Assembly: GCA_022592435.1 (NCBI GenBank)
Contig: JABYQS010000052.1
Location: 152,734 to 216,733, forward strand
Origin: Cerioporus squamosus
Taxonomy: Eukaryota > Basidiomycota > Agaricomycetes > Polyporales > Polyporaceae
Direction: 5' to 3'
Length of the DNA stretch: 64,000 nucleotides
The position numbers and the translations under genes are program-made. The notes under the pieces are model-generated. The model saw nothing but the letters and a program-made list of their open reading frames with translations, had not been told where the DNA came from and made no database searches. Each line of letters begins with the position of its first letter. Within the stretch, counting starts at the first letter, position 1. Of this stretch, positions 34,115-46,130 are shown piece after piece.

Positions 34115-35455
34115 TCAGTAAATTGGGGCAGAACACTCACAAGTGAGTTGCAGGGCGCCGCTCGTTTCGAGGTGCCGAGCGAGCTGCCGCTGCCATCTCC
34201 TCTCCATCCGGCGAGACCCCTCCTCCGAGAAACACATCAAGTCCGTGTCGATGTACACCTGTAGCATGAGCCGACGAGCGTGTGGGTAATTCTCGCGATT
34301 GCAGAGCGCACGGAGAAGACGCTCCCAGAGCCAGTCGCATCCGGCCACCGTTATCGATTTGAGGTCAAACAAGCCAAAGTCGAGCCGGACGATGTGCTGC
34401 AGCCGCAGCGGACACTCCAAAAGAGTCGCAGAGAGCTTCGAGGAGAGTGGGACAGGGGTCTAAAATGGGAACAAGCACTACCTGACCGATAGTCAAGCTG
34501 CGTAGAATCGTGCATTCCTGCAGTCCGTCGAAGAAGCTGGCATATGCTGTCGACACGTGGGATCAATTGTCAGATTAACGCGCTCGAAGAGAGAACTCAC
34601 AGCGACGCACGAAAGCGGTCGATTTCCGACTGAAACTGAACCCGGTGCGCACAATGAGCCATTGAAGGGACAGTGCGAGAGCGTGGATGAGCGGCGTCCA
34701 GGTCAGGAGAACCATTCTCGCTGATATCCAACTCCAACCACTCGACGGCAAGACGCGGACAGCAATCCAATAACCCTCGTACGAAGACGTCCTTCCTCGT
34801 CACAATCGCCGCAGACAAGTTCCTTGAGGCGGGGCTCCGAGCAGGGGACGTCATGCGGATCTTGTGGCATCGAAGGACCGCCCATCCGTTGCGGCGCCCA
34901 AGCTGGAGGAGTGCGGCATGTCTTAATTGAGGACAGTTCTAGCCGTTCCAGGGTAGGCAGAGTCCGGAGAGTCGAGAAGAATTCGGCCCATGACCAGGAA
35001 CGCGAGCCCGCCCAGCGAGAGAGTGGGCAGCTGGGTGAAATTGCCGATTGAGAGTGAACGGCTTGCAACCATGCAGCTTTCGTAGCTACCCAAGAACACG
35101 TCAATCCGGATAGAGTGCACATACTGTGCGAAATCCAAGATGTTGGGTGCATCATCGACGCACGGCATGTCGAGTCCACCTCGGTGTTGAAACGCTCGGA
35201 GACCGAACTTGAAGAGCCGAACGCGAGCGTAGGGAGTGAGCATCCGACATATGAGCGTGCCTTTGGTGAGAGCGATTCTGTCGTCTGTGAGATAGTCAAA
35301 AAATCATGTCGACCAGCTCGGCGGGAAGCGTCAAGATTAGCGGAAGAGGGGAGATCGTTCCAACATCGTCGTGGCGAGGCGGCAATACGAGACACTTTGG
35401 GGAGCGATCCAAGAGATACAAGGCCCAGTAGAAGATCTCGTAAGCCCAGAAACAC
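34115..35455 (-). pseudogene. F-box/LRR-like gene, probably broken
   Basis: The minus strand encodes an F-box start LILTLPAELVDMIF near 35300-35345. It continues as DYLTDDRIALTKGTLICRML in another frame, because a run of six T (plus-strand A6 around 35298-35303) is one base too long. Downstream pieces look like one LRR-type protein: VRLFKFGLRAFQHRGGLDMP, APNILDFAQYVHSIRIDVFL and, nearer the end, LECPLRLQHIVRLDFGLFDL with VAGCDWLWERLLRALCNREN, ending CECSAPIY-stop. Introns near 34480 and 34590 are likely. No convincing start Met precedes the F-box. It is either a pseudogene or a gene with a homopolymer sequencing error. Confidence 0.5.
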
Positions 35456-35927
35456 AATCCCATATCGTGCTGCAACTTGGGAGTGAGAAGGTGGTGGTGG
35501 TAATGGTGGTTAGGAGTTTAAACGTTCAAGGCCGCCTCCGAGTCCGTAACCTTGGGTACGCAGAGCCAGTGATAGTGAAGTAAGCGTCGGAGAAAGCGAG
35601 ATCAGTAGGCGAGTAAGCTTGAGTAAGTAAATGTTTGTTGACGGGCGCCCGGAGAGTGATTCCCAACCATTACGTTGCCTGGAACCGCAGGCTCTTTTCT
35701 CTGAAACTATCACTTGTTTGGATGCACGAAAAGTCTTATGAGAGAGTATCTTCCGCCTCTGAAACACCGGAAGCTTCGCTTACGCGACTAACTATCCAAA
35801 AACAGCCTTAAAAGACTTATGGTCGTCGAACGCGACAGACTGAGTATTACGACGTCCGTGGCAGTGGGCACGATCATCCTGCCGTCCGATCTTCGCCTTT
35901 GACATCCGTCACTCCCGTACAAGAGTC
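35456..35927. other. Intergenic, no gene recognised
   Basis: About 470 bp between the broken F-box gene and the hydrophobin 1 3' end. No supported open frame. Confidence 0.4.
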
Positions 35928-36381
35928 TCAAAGGGTCACGGGGACACATCCGATGGAGATGAGCGATCCTGTGGCAACGCGAGATGGGTGAGTATCCTGC
36001 TCCTCTGCAGAACGGAACAACTGATGTCAGGTCAAGACTTACCGTGCGAGTTGTCCTCGCAGCAGACAGCCTGCGCATCACTGTGTTACAGGTGAGCGAA
36101 CCGTCTTCTCCGTGAGATCATAGAAGCGCGACGTACCAGGCGTCTCCAGAGCCGACGCCGATGACGGTGATGGGGGAGCAGGTGAGACCCACGAGGGCGT
36201 CAACATCCTGCACGACGACCCCGATGGACTTCAGGATGCCCGCCGCAGCGGGGTCGCTGGCCTTCGCGGTGGACTGGCAGCACTGGATGGTGCCGGTGCT
36301 GCAGCTCGCGTCCGGAGCGGGCGCGGGGGTGGCGACGGCAAGGATTGCAAGGGACGCAACAGAGAGGAGAGTGGAGAACAT
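35928..36381 (-). CDS. Class I hydrophobin (hydrophobin 1)
   Basis: Three exons (36137-36381, 36043-36080, 35928-35968) give 107 residues. A signal peptide MFSTLLSVASLAILAVATPA precedes the hydrophobin cysteine pattern. C1 is in SCSTG, C2-C3 in IQCCQS, and C4 in GLTCSPITV. C5 is split by intron 1 (DAC-DAQ), C6-C7 are in AVCCEDNSH, and C8 is in SIGCVPVTL. All eight cysteines are present with the class I spacing (long C3-C4 loop). The protein is secreted and self-assembles at air-water interfaces to coat hyphae or fruit-body surfaces. Exon 2 (38 nt) and exon 3 (41 nt) have the same lengths as in hydrophobin 2 at 55147-55610, and the nucleotide similarity is high, so these are recent duplicates. 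A TATA-like ATATATAA lies near 36477-36484. Confidence 0.93.
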
Positions 36382-36477
36382 GGTCGATTGAGTGGTTGAG
36401 TGGTGTCGATGTAGACTCGGATGCGAGAGCGACTGGTGAGTGCTTGCTGGAGGGACTCTCTGAGAGAACTGACCTGT

Positions 36478-36484
36478 TATATAT
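36478..36484 (-). promoter_or_regulatory. TATA box of hydrophobin 1
   Basis: TATATAA on the minus strand, about 100 bp upstream of the hydrophobin 1 start codon; consistent with a strongly induced fungal gene. Confidence 0.45.
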
Positions 36485-38940
36485 CCCGAGGATAGCTTCC
36501 ATGACGTCGCTGAGAAATACTGGCTGCAACCAACCGTATCATGGACGGACGAAATGCGAACGCACCAGTATGGGAGACCACGGACTGCTGAATGCGGCCC
36601 CACTCTTGACAGGTGGGCGGCGGTGTCAGCCCTCATCCTGCGATGGTCCCTAGTCAGGCGGTATAGGCCGGGTAAGTACTTGTCACCAGGGCTCCACCCG
36701 AACACAAGGGGACCTCCCACTTACAACGTCCGAGAGTCCTCATGTAGGAGGATGAGGCTCAAATCCGCAGCCGCTCCATCCGGTGCGCAACTAAGCCGTT
36801 CATTGTCGCTCGCGCTGCTACGTTTTCGACAGCGTGAGGGCAACAGCCGCGTCCGGGAGTTCATAGACTGGGAACCGTACTTGTGCGTCAGCTCTCGGTC
36901 CCGCTCCTCCGCGAGCCTAACGTATACTCTAAACGTTTGTAGTCTACCTGTCCACTGTCGAAACTCGAACTTACAGGTCGGCATCGCAGGACACGCCGCT
37001 GCCCGCACTACCTGCGCTATGACGTACTGGGTGTCTTGTGTCCCGGGGTATAGCTGAACGTACGTTATCCTGGCATTGTGTGGGCTCCTGTGGTCAGACG
37101 GCTTGCGCTCACCATCACCATGCAGGAGAGTGTATTGCTCCACTCTATTTCGGCATACACGAGGAGGTCGTGGGGCGTGCGCGCGCGGTACGTACCCACA
37201 GTCATCTCCGTCATAACTGGGGTGATGGCCGCCGTGTATGCGAGCCGTCTCCGAGGGCAGCTTGGAAAAAACGAGGGTTTCTATGAAGTCATCTCGAAGA
37301 AGGTACTTATCCTCGTCTTTGTTCTGCAGATGTTACAGCTTACGGCGAAGACCGCGCGCTCTTGTGGCGACAGACCCGAACCGAACTCTCGTTCTTCAAA
37401 GCTACCGGGGTCCTTTCCCAGTGCCGCAAAACCTGTGCTCACATTCACATAGCTTGCGAGGCCGTCCATCCTGTAGAGCGGGCTTCGACCGAGTCAACTT
37501 CTTCTCCTACCTTGTGCAATGTAGGTCATAGGATGCGTACTCTAATTATACTAGTTGAGAACATGCGTCCAGACCAGATGGGTTCTCGTTATGCAAACAT
37601 TGACAAGCATCGCAGTCCGGAAGCTGGACCAGCTTGAGCATGTCCTCGGTAGCAGCTCGGTTGTCCGTGGGGTGCTAAATATGGCAACCTAAGCGCCGTT
37701 TCGGACGACTCCGCGAAGAGAACTCGAAGAGAGTTGCACTTCGACTTTCACCTCGATGTTCCTCCTTCTCCTCTCATCATAGCTTACTCACTCCGACGTC
37801 TGCTTCCCGCCTATTCAATGCAACGGACCTCCGAAATATCCATCTTCTCCTGTGAACTGGTGACCTACAAGACTTCCCCGGAGCAACATGCGCGATTCCA
37901 TGGCAGTACTACCCATGGTCACCTCCGTCGACAAGGACCCGCTGCTACGTTGCGCACAGTGGGCTGCATGTATGACTTTGTTGGAGCCAGGAACCGCAGT
38001 AGGGAGTAGGAGAGGCATTTGGTGACCGGTGAGTGCTCGCTCAAGCAGAGATATTGCACTCCCTCCCCCGTGGAACATGTACAGGCGTTCAATTTGACTA
38101 CATATTGAGTTCTTGAGAAACTGGGCCTCCGACCGTTACCATCTGTGACGCAGGAGAGTTCATGTCGCTACCTCTGGGAGTGTGCTTATGACGGCGAACA
38201 AGCTGGAGGCATGTACTTGCGGTCAGTAGCCTGTTCTTTGTGCCGAGGAGGTCGTCCAGCGTGGCGTCGGCTTCGCGATGCAGGCTTCTCCGGATGTCGT
38301 ACATCTCGTCGTCCCTAAGCATTATGCACGTTCGTTAGTGTCCCAGGACATATGTCGACGTCGCTATTTCCCCTGCTTGTTCCACTCTCGCATTTGCTTT
38401 CGATGCAAGCAGAGCTACTCTGGTGTCCGCTCCCGTCGTATCCGAGTCCATGCACTCCTTGTTGTGTCTGAAAATGATCCCGGTGGTCTCTGTAAGACCT
38501 GTCGGGCGCTGGAGTATTCAGTACATATCGGATCGCCGTAGACCTGAGCGAACCAGAGTGAACACGTATCATTCATAGCCTCTGACTCCCTCCACAACAG
38601 CGCGGGATCGGTGTTCTATGGGCGAGATGGGAACATTTCTCAAGCTCTCTACCGCTGCTACAGCGGGCTGAAGCCGTCCGACGTCCCCGGAACGCTCAAA
38701 ATTTGTCCTGCATTGACTCGTGTTGCAAACTCGCAAGACCGGATTAAAGTACGGTGCTTATCTGGTAAGTATTTGCGACTAGTCTGGTCATAGTTCGATC
38801 TAACACTTGCACAGCCTCGTGTCAAGAACTTCCGGCGACAAGGTCAGGCACAGGAACCTCCGCTCGGTCCTATAAGTACTGTTGACGTTGACATCCGGTC
38901 AGCATGCTCCTCACATCCTCCCCCGGCTCATCGTGCAACA
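36485..38940. other. Intergenic, no gene recognised
   Basis: About 2.5 kb between hydrophobin 1 and DUF4246 copy 2, whose starts diverge. The frame at 37078-37452 has a hydrophobic stretch (VPTVISVITGVMAAVYASRL) that could be a membrane-protein fragment, but no family or flanking exon is recognisable. The last 100 bp should hold the DUF4246 promoter. Confidence 0.4.
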
Positions 38941-40714
38941 ATGGCAGCCAGTAAAAAATCATACCACTTTCCATCGCCATTCAGGTTCCAGAGGCGCGAC
39001 CCTTGCACCCTTGTTGAGCTTCGCATGCACTACCTCTCCGGCAAGATACGCTCAAAGCCAAACTGGTGGGAGAAAGTCAACGATGCAGCCCTTGTTGCGA
39101 AGTGGCAGCAGGAGATGGTTGACCAAGATCGGGCAGCAGTAGAGGCGGTCTGGGGCCTCGAAGAGCGACTCCCGCACCGATACACGACAAAGCACTGGCC
39201 GCGAGACCTGATCACCGACGCTCAGCTCGACTATATCTTCGACGAGCTGCGATATGTCGCCAGTCGTCGCGACGAGCTGACAGGCATCTATGTGGGTTGA
39301 TATCGCGTCTTGCCGGTGTAGTGAAGTGTTTAACGCGGTGTTGCAGGCGGCTGCCATCCCGAAGGTGTACGAGTCGCGCTCGCTCATGCCGGCAGACTTG
39401 AAGAGCGCTCTGCTGTGCGGTGCCGACCTCCTTGAGTCCGTCCCCGACGAGGAGAAGGACTGGCACCCGGGCTCAAATGGCCAGGTGCTTGACCTCGTGC
39501 ACCCGTCTCTCTACTGCCTCCGCATCGGCTCTTCCTATGTCTACGCCCAAGACGACACGGAGCCTCATGCTCGAGCGCTTCGCGTGCTCACCGAAGAAGA
39601 GTACAGGAAGGACCGCCCGGATTTCCTCACGTACGACTACGAGACCTTCGCGCACTCGGCGAAGTACCAGTGGCTTCCGACCGACTTCGAGACCCCCGGC
39701 GCCGGGGTCGCATGGCCCCTTTCCTATATCAACAATCTACACCCCATCAAGCACCGTGACCTCTACCCGACGATATCCTCCATCCTGGGACGCTTCGTAC
39801 CCCTCTTCGAGCGCGTCCTGTCCGATGTCATACGCCCTGAGCCGGACGGCGTGATCAAGGCCGATCCCCGGACTTGGTACGACCATCTAGAAGAGCCAGA
39901 ATTTGAGGACGACGACGACGATGAAGAAGGGATAGAAGAGTGGGAGGAGACCTACAAGTGGCCGCTGATCCCGGAACCGCCCCCGTTCCAGCCACCACGC
40001 GACGACGGCGTCCCGCGGCTCTCGATGACGGACCTAGGGTCCACCATCCAGGTTATCGTCAAGATGGCAAGCATCGTGCTCACGCCCGAGCAGCCGCGCT
40101 ACGCGGGCGGAGCGTGGCACGTCGAGGGCATGGCGAACGAGCGCATCGTCGCGACGGGGCTATACTACTACGCGTGCGAGAACATCACCGAGTCGTGGCT
40201 CGACTTCCGGATCACCGCGGGCACGGAGCACGGGTACGACATGCCGTACCAGCAGAGCGACCACCAGGGATACCTCGCGGCGTACGGCTTCGCGGGCGGG
40301 GACCCGCTGAACCAGCCGCTGGGGCACATCGTCGCGGAGGAAGACAAGTGCGTCGCGTTTCCGAACATCTACCAGCATCGCGTCGACGCGTTCGAGCTTG
40401 CGGATCCGTCGAGGCCGGGGTACAGGAAAATTCTGTGCTTCTTCCTGGTGAATCCCACGACGCGTATCGTGTCCACAAGCGACGTCCCGCCGCAGCAGGA
40501 GGAGTGGGTGCGCGAGGATGCCGCCGACATGGCGGAACTGCGGACGCTCCCAAGGGAGCTGCAAGACATCGTGATGCGCTACGCGCGGGTGGGCACGATC
40601 TCGCGCGGGGAGGCGGTGAGGGACCGCGAGGAGCTCATGAAGGAGCGGGCGAGCTTCGTGATGGAGCATAACGAGCAGGTGTTCGAGACGAAGTTCAACA
40701 TGTGCGAGCACTGA
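38941..40714 (+). CDS. DUF4246 family protein (copy 2)
   Basis: Two exons (38941-39291 and 39347-40714; intron 39292-39346, 55 bp) give about 572 residues. The start MAASKKSYHFPSPFRFQRRD matches copy 1 from FPSPF onward. Shared blocks are LSGKIRSKPNWWEKVNDAAL, AAIPKVYESRSLMPADLKSA, DWHPGSNGQVLDLVHPSLYC, GGAWHVEGMANERIVATGLY and EEDKCVAFPNIYQHRVDAFE, and the C-terminus FNMCEH-stop is identical. Copy 2 has an acidic insertion (FEDDDDDEEGIEEWEE) not found in copy 1. The intron lies exactly where copy 1 has its stopless intron. Function not established; a 2-oxoglutarate-oxygenase-like core is possible. The two copies lie on opposite strands 34 kb apart. Confidence 0.9.
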
Positions 40715-42830
40715 CTCGTCGCATTCCGTTCGCGAGCTCGACTTCGATACCACTTTCTTTCATCTATACGTCTGGAGCATGCTCGGCTCGATGTTCGTAA
40801 CCACCAGGAGCCTTGTGTGCATGATTCGTGTTCCGACTCCGGGAGCAGCGCGTTTCGCAGGAGCAGCTGGAAAGTAAGTGCCAATATTTAACGTCAACGT
40901 TCAGCTTCCGCGTCTCTCCTGACCACCGGCATCTTTTAGAGAGCAGCGGGGAGACGCGAGGGCGGGGCGTTCGGGACACCTCCAGTACCTCCCTCCGCGC
41001 CGGTGCTGGATGGTGATTCGGACCGACCACTTGTAACACCGGCGGCACGAACGGCTGCAGGTCTCTTCCGGAAGTGTCCCTTTCAGCATGAGTACTTTCT
41101 CCTACAACTACGTCCGTCCGGCCGGGCGAGTCGAGCGTCCCGCGCCGTACCTTCAAGACGCATCGCCCTCAAGCCTCGAGGTCTTCAAGTTGGTGGGAGA
41201 CTGGGGACCAATCACTTGCCCACTACATTCTTCCAGACTACCCTCGCCGACTCAAAAGGCAGCTCTGTGCTGTGCTTGAAGTTGTATGGAGATGAGCTCA
41301 CCAGCAGCCTCCAGCTTGCCTCAGGCTGCCGTTCGCGGTACGGTGGGTGCGGCCGCGGTGCCGATGGCGGTAACGTTAACTATACCCCGGCGATCTCGGG
41401 GCTTGCCGACAGGGCAGAATCGACTTGACCTGACGCAGCCACGACGAACGCGCGCGTGCACGTCCCCATCCTCAGCCTAGTCCATCTTTCGCGACGCAGG
41501 GAGGAGAGTGCAACGGCACCGGATAAGTACCAGGACACCAACTCACGGACGGCGAATCCAGAGACGACCCCGCGATGTGGGAAGGATCAATGTGGACCCC
41601 GCACGCTCCCGAAGATAACACTTCCGGCAATAGCAGGCAATAGCGAGCTTCATGGGCGCTCGTGAGTTCTCCAGGAGGTCAAGCATACTGTTAACGTTCA
41701 TCGTGCTAACTTGTCTCAATAATCCGACTGCAGCAGTGCGAACTACTGGCGAAACGGGCCGTCCGAGCTGTGGAAGTCGCCGTGCTAGTTTGGTGCCAGT
41801 TGGTCTTGGCTAGCCCGGGCTCAAGTTGAAGGTTACCGTTGCGCTGGCTCCGCGAACTGTAAGTGTTATGTTGGTCCCTGCGATCGGCGTGTCCGTCTCT
41901 GTGGCGTCCGGCCCGGGGTGGGGCACAGTATAGAGGTCTAATGAGGCGGGTCCTGGCGAGCGTGGAGCCATGTCGAAATCTTATGGGCTTGTGAGGCTCG
42001 GGGGTGCCAGTGAGTGAGTGATGTCTCTCTGGGGTTGATCCAGTGTGAGATTGGGGACGATTCGTGCTGTGAGTAAGCCTCTGGTGCATACGTACGTACA
42101 AACTCATGTGTTCGCGCCGACAAGTCTCCGCGAGACGACCTGCGATGACGCGAGCTGTAGCTGTCATGTGTCCTACCCGTAGTGCCCGGTACCGCGCCAG
42201 ACTCTTCTTGGGGTCCCGCGTTCGTTGGACGATCGCAGTTCTGCGCTCTGAAGCAGTTGTGACATTGTCTAGCTGCGAGATCTGCATCGTCCCTGTCAAC
42301 CTGCGCGATCGACATTAATGGCAGAAGATCCATCTGGTGGTTCGAGGCGGACCGACTGCCGTTCTCGCGTCCGCGCCGTGCGACCAGGCCTCTCTCTGCC
42401 CAACGGACTCGGGCCAGTGTTCGAGCGTGGAAGATGCTGCCTGCTGGCTCTCCTCTAGATGCAGGTGTCCGCTGGCAATCCATCAAGGTTACGCCGTTAC
42501 AACCGGAGGGCAGCATCTCGGACGACCGCGCGCCTTCTCGGGCGAGTCGCCGTGAGCCCCTGGAGCGCCCTCAGCTGACCGCGCCCTCGCCGCCGCGTCT
42601 GCTCTTGGAATGCCGCGCACGCGAGCTGCTAGCCTCCGCTAGCGCATTCGCGGCTCTTGTGAGCAGGCTGGCAGGAGGCAGGAGGCGAGGACGCGCCACC
42701 GCTGCGAGGGGCTTGTTGCGGACCGCGGCGGGCCGGGTGTGGTTCAGGCACGCGTCGTTGATGGCTTCCCCGCAATCTCGATCTGCGGCCCGTGGGGCAG
42801 CAAAGTGTGACCACAAGCTCAGGCTGGCGT
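40715..42830. other. Intergenic; possible kinase-like scrap
   Basis: About 2.1 kb with no intact gene. Around 41088-41310 the plus strand reads MSTFSYNYVRPAGRVERPAP and, after a possible 46-bp intron, TTLADSKGSSVLCLKLYGDE. This resembles the N-lobe of basidiomycete kinase-like proteins, but nothing follows. The rest is GC-rich without motifs. Confidence 0.35.
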
Positions 42831-42837
42831 TATAAAA
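42831..42837 (+). promoter_or_regulatory. TATA box of sugar transporter
   Basis: TATAAAA about 100 bp upstream of the transporter ATG at 42933, in an otherwise GC-rich promoter. Confidence 0.55.
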
Positions 42838-42932
42838 GCCCCCGCGAGAGATGGCCGGCCTTCGGGACACCCTCCTCGTTTCCTCCACCCCCATCGTCGT
42901 CGTCGCCTCCCCCAGCGCGCTCGCTCTGCAAC

Positions 42933-45771
42933 ATGATTGACCAGAGACGGTTCAGAAACATCCGTGTCTACTGTGCGTGCCCCGCTCTCTCTTGTCTCCG
43001 TCCGTGCGTGATGACGAGCGCGCATATACCCAGGGCTCGCCTTCATCGCGTACTGGGGCATCGTTCTCTTCGGTTATGATACGTGAGTCCATCGACGCGT
43101 TTTGGCCGCATGTATGCGCTCACACTCGCCGACGATAGCGGTATCGGCGGTGGTGTCGTCTCCCAGAAGTACTTCAAGGAACACTTCGGGCTCTTGAACC
43201 CGGACGGCACCACGAACCAGCACAAGTCCGACAACGTCTCCTCGCTCGTCGTCTCCGTTCTCCAGGCGGGTGCGTTCTTCGGCGCACTGGGCAGCGCGCC
43301 CATCTCAGGTGAGTCACCCTCTCTCGCTGTTGCGATAGCGGGGGCGCAGGCTTTTGGGGAAACTCGTTGCTGCAAGTTCACCCATGACGTTAGGTGATCA
43401 TGCGGGCGGCCGCTCCGGCTCAGCCATTTTTGGCGCCCCGTCTTCGGAGCATCATCCTGGACATGGTGCCGTCCCGACTGTAACGCGTCGGGACAGGGAC
43501 AGCGCACACCCAGTAGCCGTGACGGTAGTCTTCTTGCATGGTTTAAGGCAGTATTCTTATCTTGTAAGAAGCTGCCTCATGTCGTTTGGCTATGAGCCAC
43601 TGGGCCTGTGCGGCCAAAGAATCGACCACGAGTCGTCCTGGTCCTGGTCCACGACACCTTTTTCCGACTTCTGCTTGGATCTGCCGCTACACCGGAATCC
43701 TCCAAACTCGGCCTGTGCCCGGCCGATGTCGCGGCAGATCCATGCCTGTCTGTCCACAGCCAACGGGTAGCCCTCGGGCTCGCACATGTCATCTGGAGCT
43801 TTCACCGGGCAAACCGGGCGAACTGCCCGTCATTGCATCGCCTGGTCGAAGCGATTGCGAGGCGTCTCTTGTCATTCGTTTCCGGGGTGGCGGTGCGAGG
43901 TCTGTGGCTTCGAAGATTATCGCTACAATGTCTATCCCCTTCTGTCTCGGCTACATATGCGCATTCACGTAACCCCGCCTTCGTATGCGACCCTGTCGAT
44001 GTTTCCGGTGCTGACATGGACCCACAGCTGCAATAGGCCGCAGATGGGCTCTGCTGTCCTTCATGACCATCTTCAGCGTCGGTGCGGTGAGTGATGCCTT
44101 CTGTATGCAAGCCTGATATCGTCATGACAGCACCGCTCAGATCCTGCAAACCATCGCTGGTGGCTCTCGTGGGATCGGTTACATTTACGCTGGCCGTGTC
44201 GTCGCCGGTGTTGGCATTGGTGCAATTTCTGCTGTGGCACCTGCCTACGTATCCGAATGCTCCCCGAAGGACGTCCGTGGCCGCATCACCGGTCTGTTCC
44301 AGATCATGGTCGCCGTCGGAGTCATGATTTCCTACTTCATTAACTGTGAGTGCCAGCCAATTGTGCCCAACGCGAGATCCTTATCGATTTCTCTGACACA
44401 CAGTCGGCATCGGCTTGCACGTCCCAACTGGCGCGAACGTCTGGCGGATTCCTTTCGGCTTTCAGCTCGTTCCCGCCGGTATCATGTCCTTCGGCCTGCT
44501 CACCACGAAGGAGTCGCCCCGTTGGCTCGCATCCAAGGGCCGCAACGAGGAAGCGATCACGAACCTCGCATACCTCCGGAGGAGGCACGTTGACGACGAG
44601 CAGGTCCGCGCGGAGATGGCTGAAATCCAGGCTGCCATTGACGAGGAGCGCGAGGCGCGTAAGGGCCTCGGCTTGCGCGAGGCGATCTTCGGAAAGGGGA
44701 ACCTCATCCGGTTCATCATTGCCATCGTCATCTTCGTCCTCCAGCAGTGGTCCGGCCAGAACTCGGTCAACTACTACGCTCCCCAAATCTTCACATCCGT
44801 GAGTCTTCTTCCCTTCTCTGTGTATAGGCGGATGCTGGATGCTGACCCATCGTCCTCGATAGATCGGATACTCCGGCACGACGAACTCGCTCCTTGCGTC
44901 TGGTATCTACGGTGTCGTCAAGGTCGTCGCGACCGCGCTATTCGTGTTCTTCCTGGTGGACACCCTCGGACGGAAAATGGCGCTGTTCATCTCAGCCATG
45001 GGCATGGGCACGCTGTTCTTCATCATCGGCGCGCTTCTCAAGACGCACCCACCACCGACCAACGGCGGCGACCCCCCTCCGGCGAGCAAGGCCATGGCTG
45101 CGATGCTGTACATCTATGTCTGCTTCTACTCCATGGGATGGGGTCCGCTGCCGTACGTCTTCTCACCATTCATGCGGGTAATCCGCGGTGTCTGGTGCTT
45201 CCGTGCTGACCCAACGTCTGTGTCAATAGATGGGTCTACGTCTCGGACATCTTCCCGACGCGCACTCGGCACTACGGTCTCGCCACTGCGAGTGCGTCCC
45301 AGTGGCTGTTCAGTGCGTCTTCTCCATCACATTATGTCCGCTGTCAGGCAAGGTTCTGACCTCGGCGTTCCTCCTCTAGACTTCGTGCTGTCCAAGGTGA
45401 CGCCTACGCTTGTTACCGACCTTGGGTACAAGATCTTCCTGATGTTCGCGACGATCAACATAGGCGGGATGGCTGTCTTCGCGCTGTGAGTTCCTCTTCC
45501 CCGCTAGTGGTCCTGCGCTGCCGCTGACACCGCTCGTCCGCACAGGCTCATTCCCGAGACGAAGGGCCGCTCGCTCGAGGAGATGGATATTATCTTCGGC
45601 ACGGTCTCGGCGGACCGGCGGAAAGCCGACATCGAGAAGCGCGAACGAGGTGCGTCCATACCATACATCCTCAAGTTTTCACGCCGAGGATCTCACGGTC
45701 TCTTCTTCGCAGCTCTGGAGCACGAACAGAACGAGACGACCTCGGACCGGTCGCTCGACAACAAGGTTTGA
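42933..45771 (+). CDS. MFS sugar/quinate-type transporter
   Basis: A multi-exon plus-strand gene giving a 12-segment sugar-porter protein. The start MIDQRRFRNIRVY joins across an intron to WLAFIAYWGIVLFGYDTG. Family signatures seen are IGRRWALLSFMTIFSVGAIL, RVVAGVGIGAISAVAPAYVS with SPKDVRGRITGLFQIMVAVG, ESPRWLASKGR, FVLQQWSGQNSVNYYAPQIF, VDTLGRKMALF and PETKGRSLEEMD. The C-terminal cytoplasmic tail is charged (ADIEKRERALEHEQNETTSD). The long loop has a central helix (AEIQAAIDEEREARKGLGLR). It should import a hexose, or quinate-like compound, with protons at the plasma membrane; the substrate cannot be assigned. One intron, 43309-44027, is 719 bp, far longer than the others (about 50-60 bp). 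Its removal restores PIS-AAIGRRW exactly. Confidence 0.92.
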
Positions 45772-46128
45772 GAACTGCTCTGTGCTCCTCCGACTTCTGT
45801 CGCCGTGCCCGCCTGCTCGCTGCCGTCCGCTATACCGCTACCCCCGTCCCGTACGTTACGCTGCATCTATCCTACTTAGTTCCACGAACCGCAACCACGA
45901 CCACGACCCCCCGCATTGCAGTCATCCTACTACGATCTACTACGACTCTTTATCTGGTACCAAGTTCGGTCATGTACGCGCTACGAGTTTGGACTCGGAC
46001 GGCCGGACACGCGGTTGATGTTTTACCCTCAAGGCTTGTGTTGTTGTCTTTAGGCGTGGCAGCTTTCTATGTAGGACTCGCTCGTCGCTGTGTGTGTCTT
46101 CGGTCTTCGTTCTTGTTGTACAGTATCC
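45772..46128. other. Transporter 3' flank
   Basis: About 350 bp between the transporter stop and the Tc1 element. It probably contains the 3' UTR. The element did not break the coding region. Confidence 0.45.
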
Positions 46129-46130
46129 TA

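Noticed and set aside
37078..37452. Hydrophobic plus-strand frame as a membrane protein
   Set aside because: One hydrophobic stretch only, no family signature and no matching exons around it.
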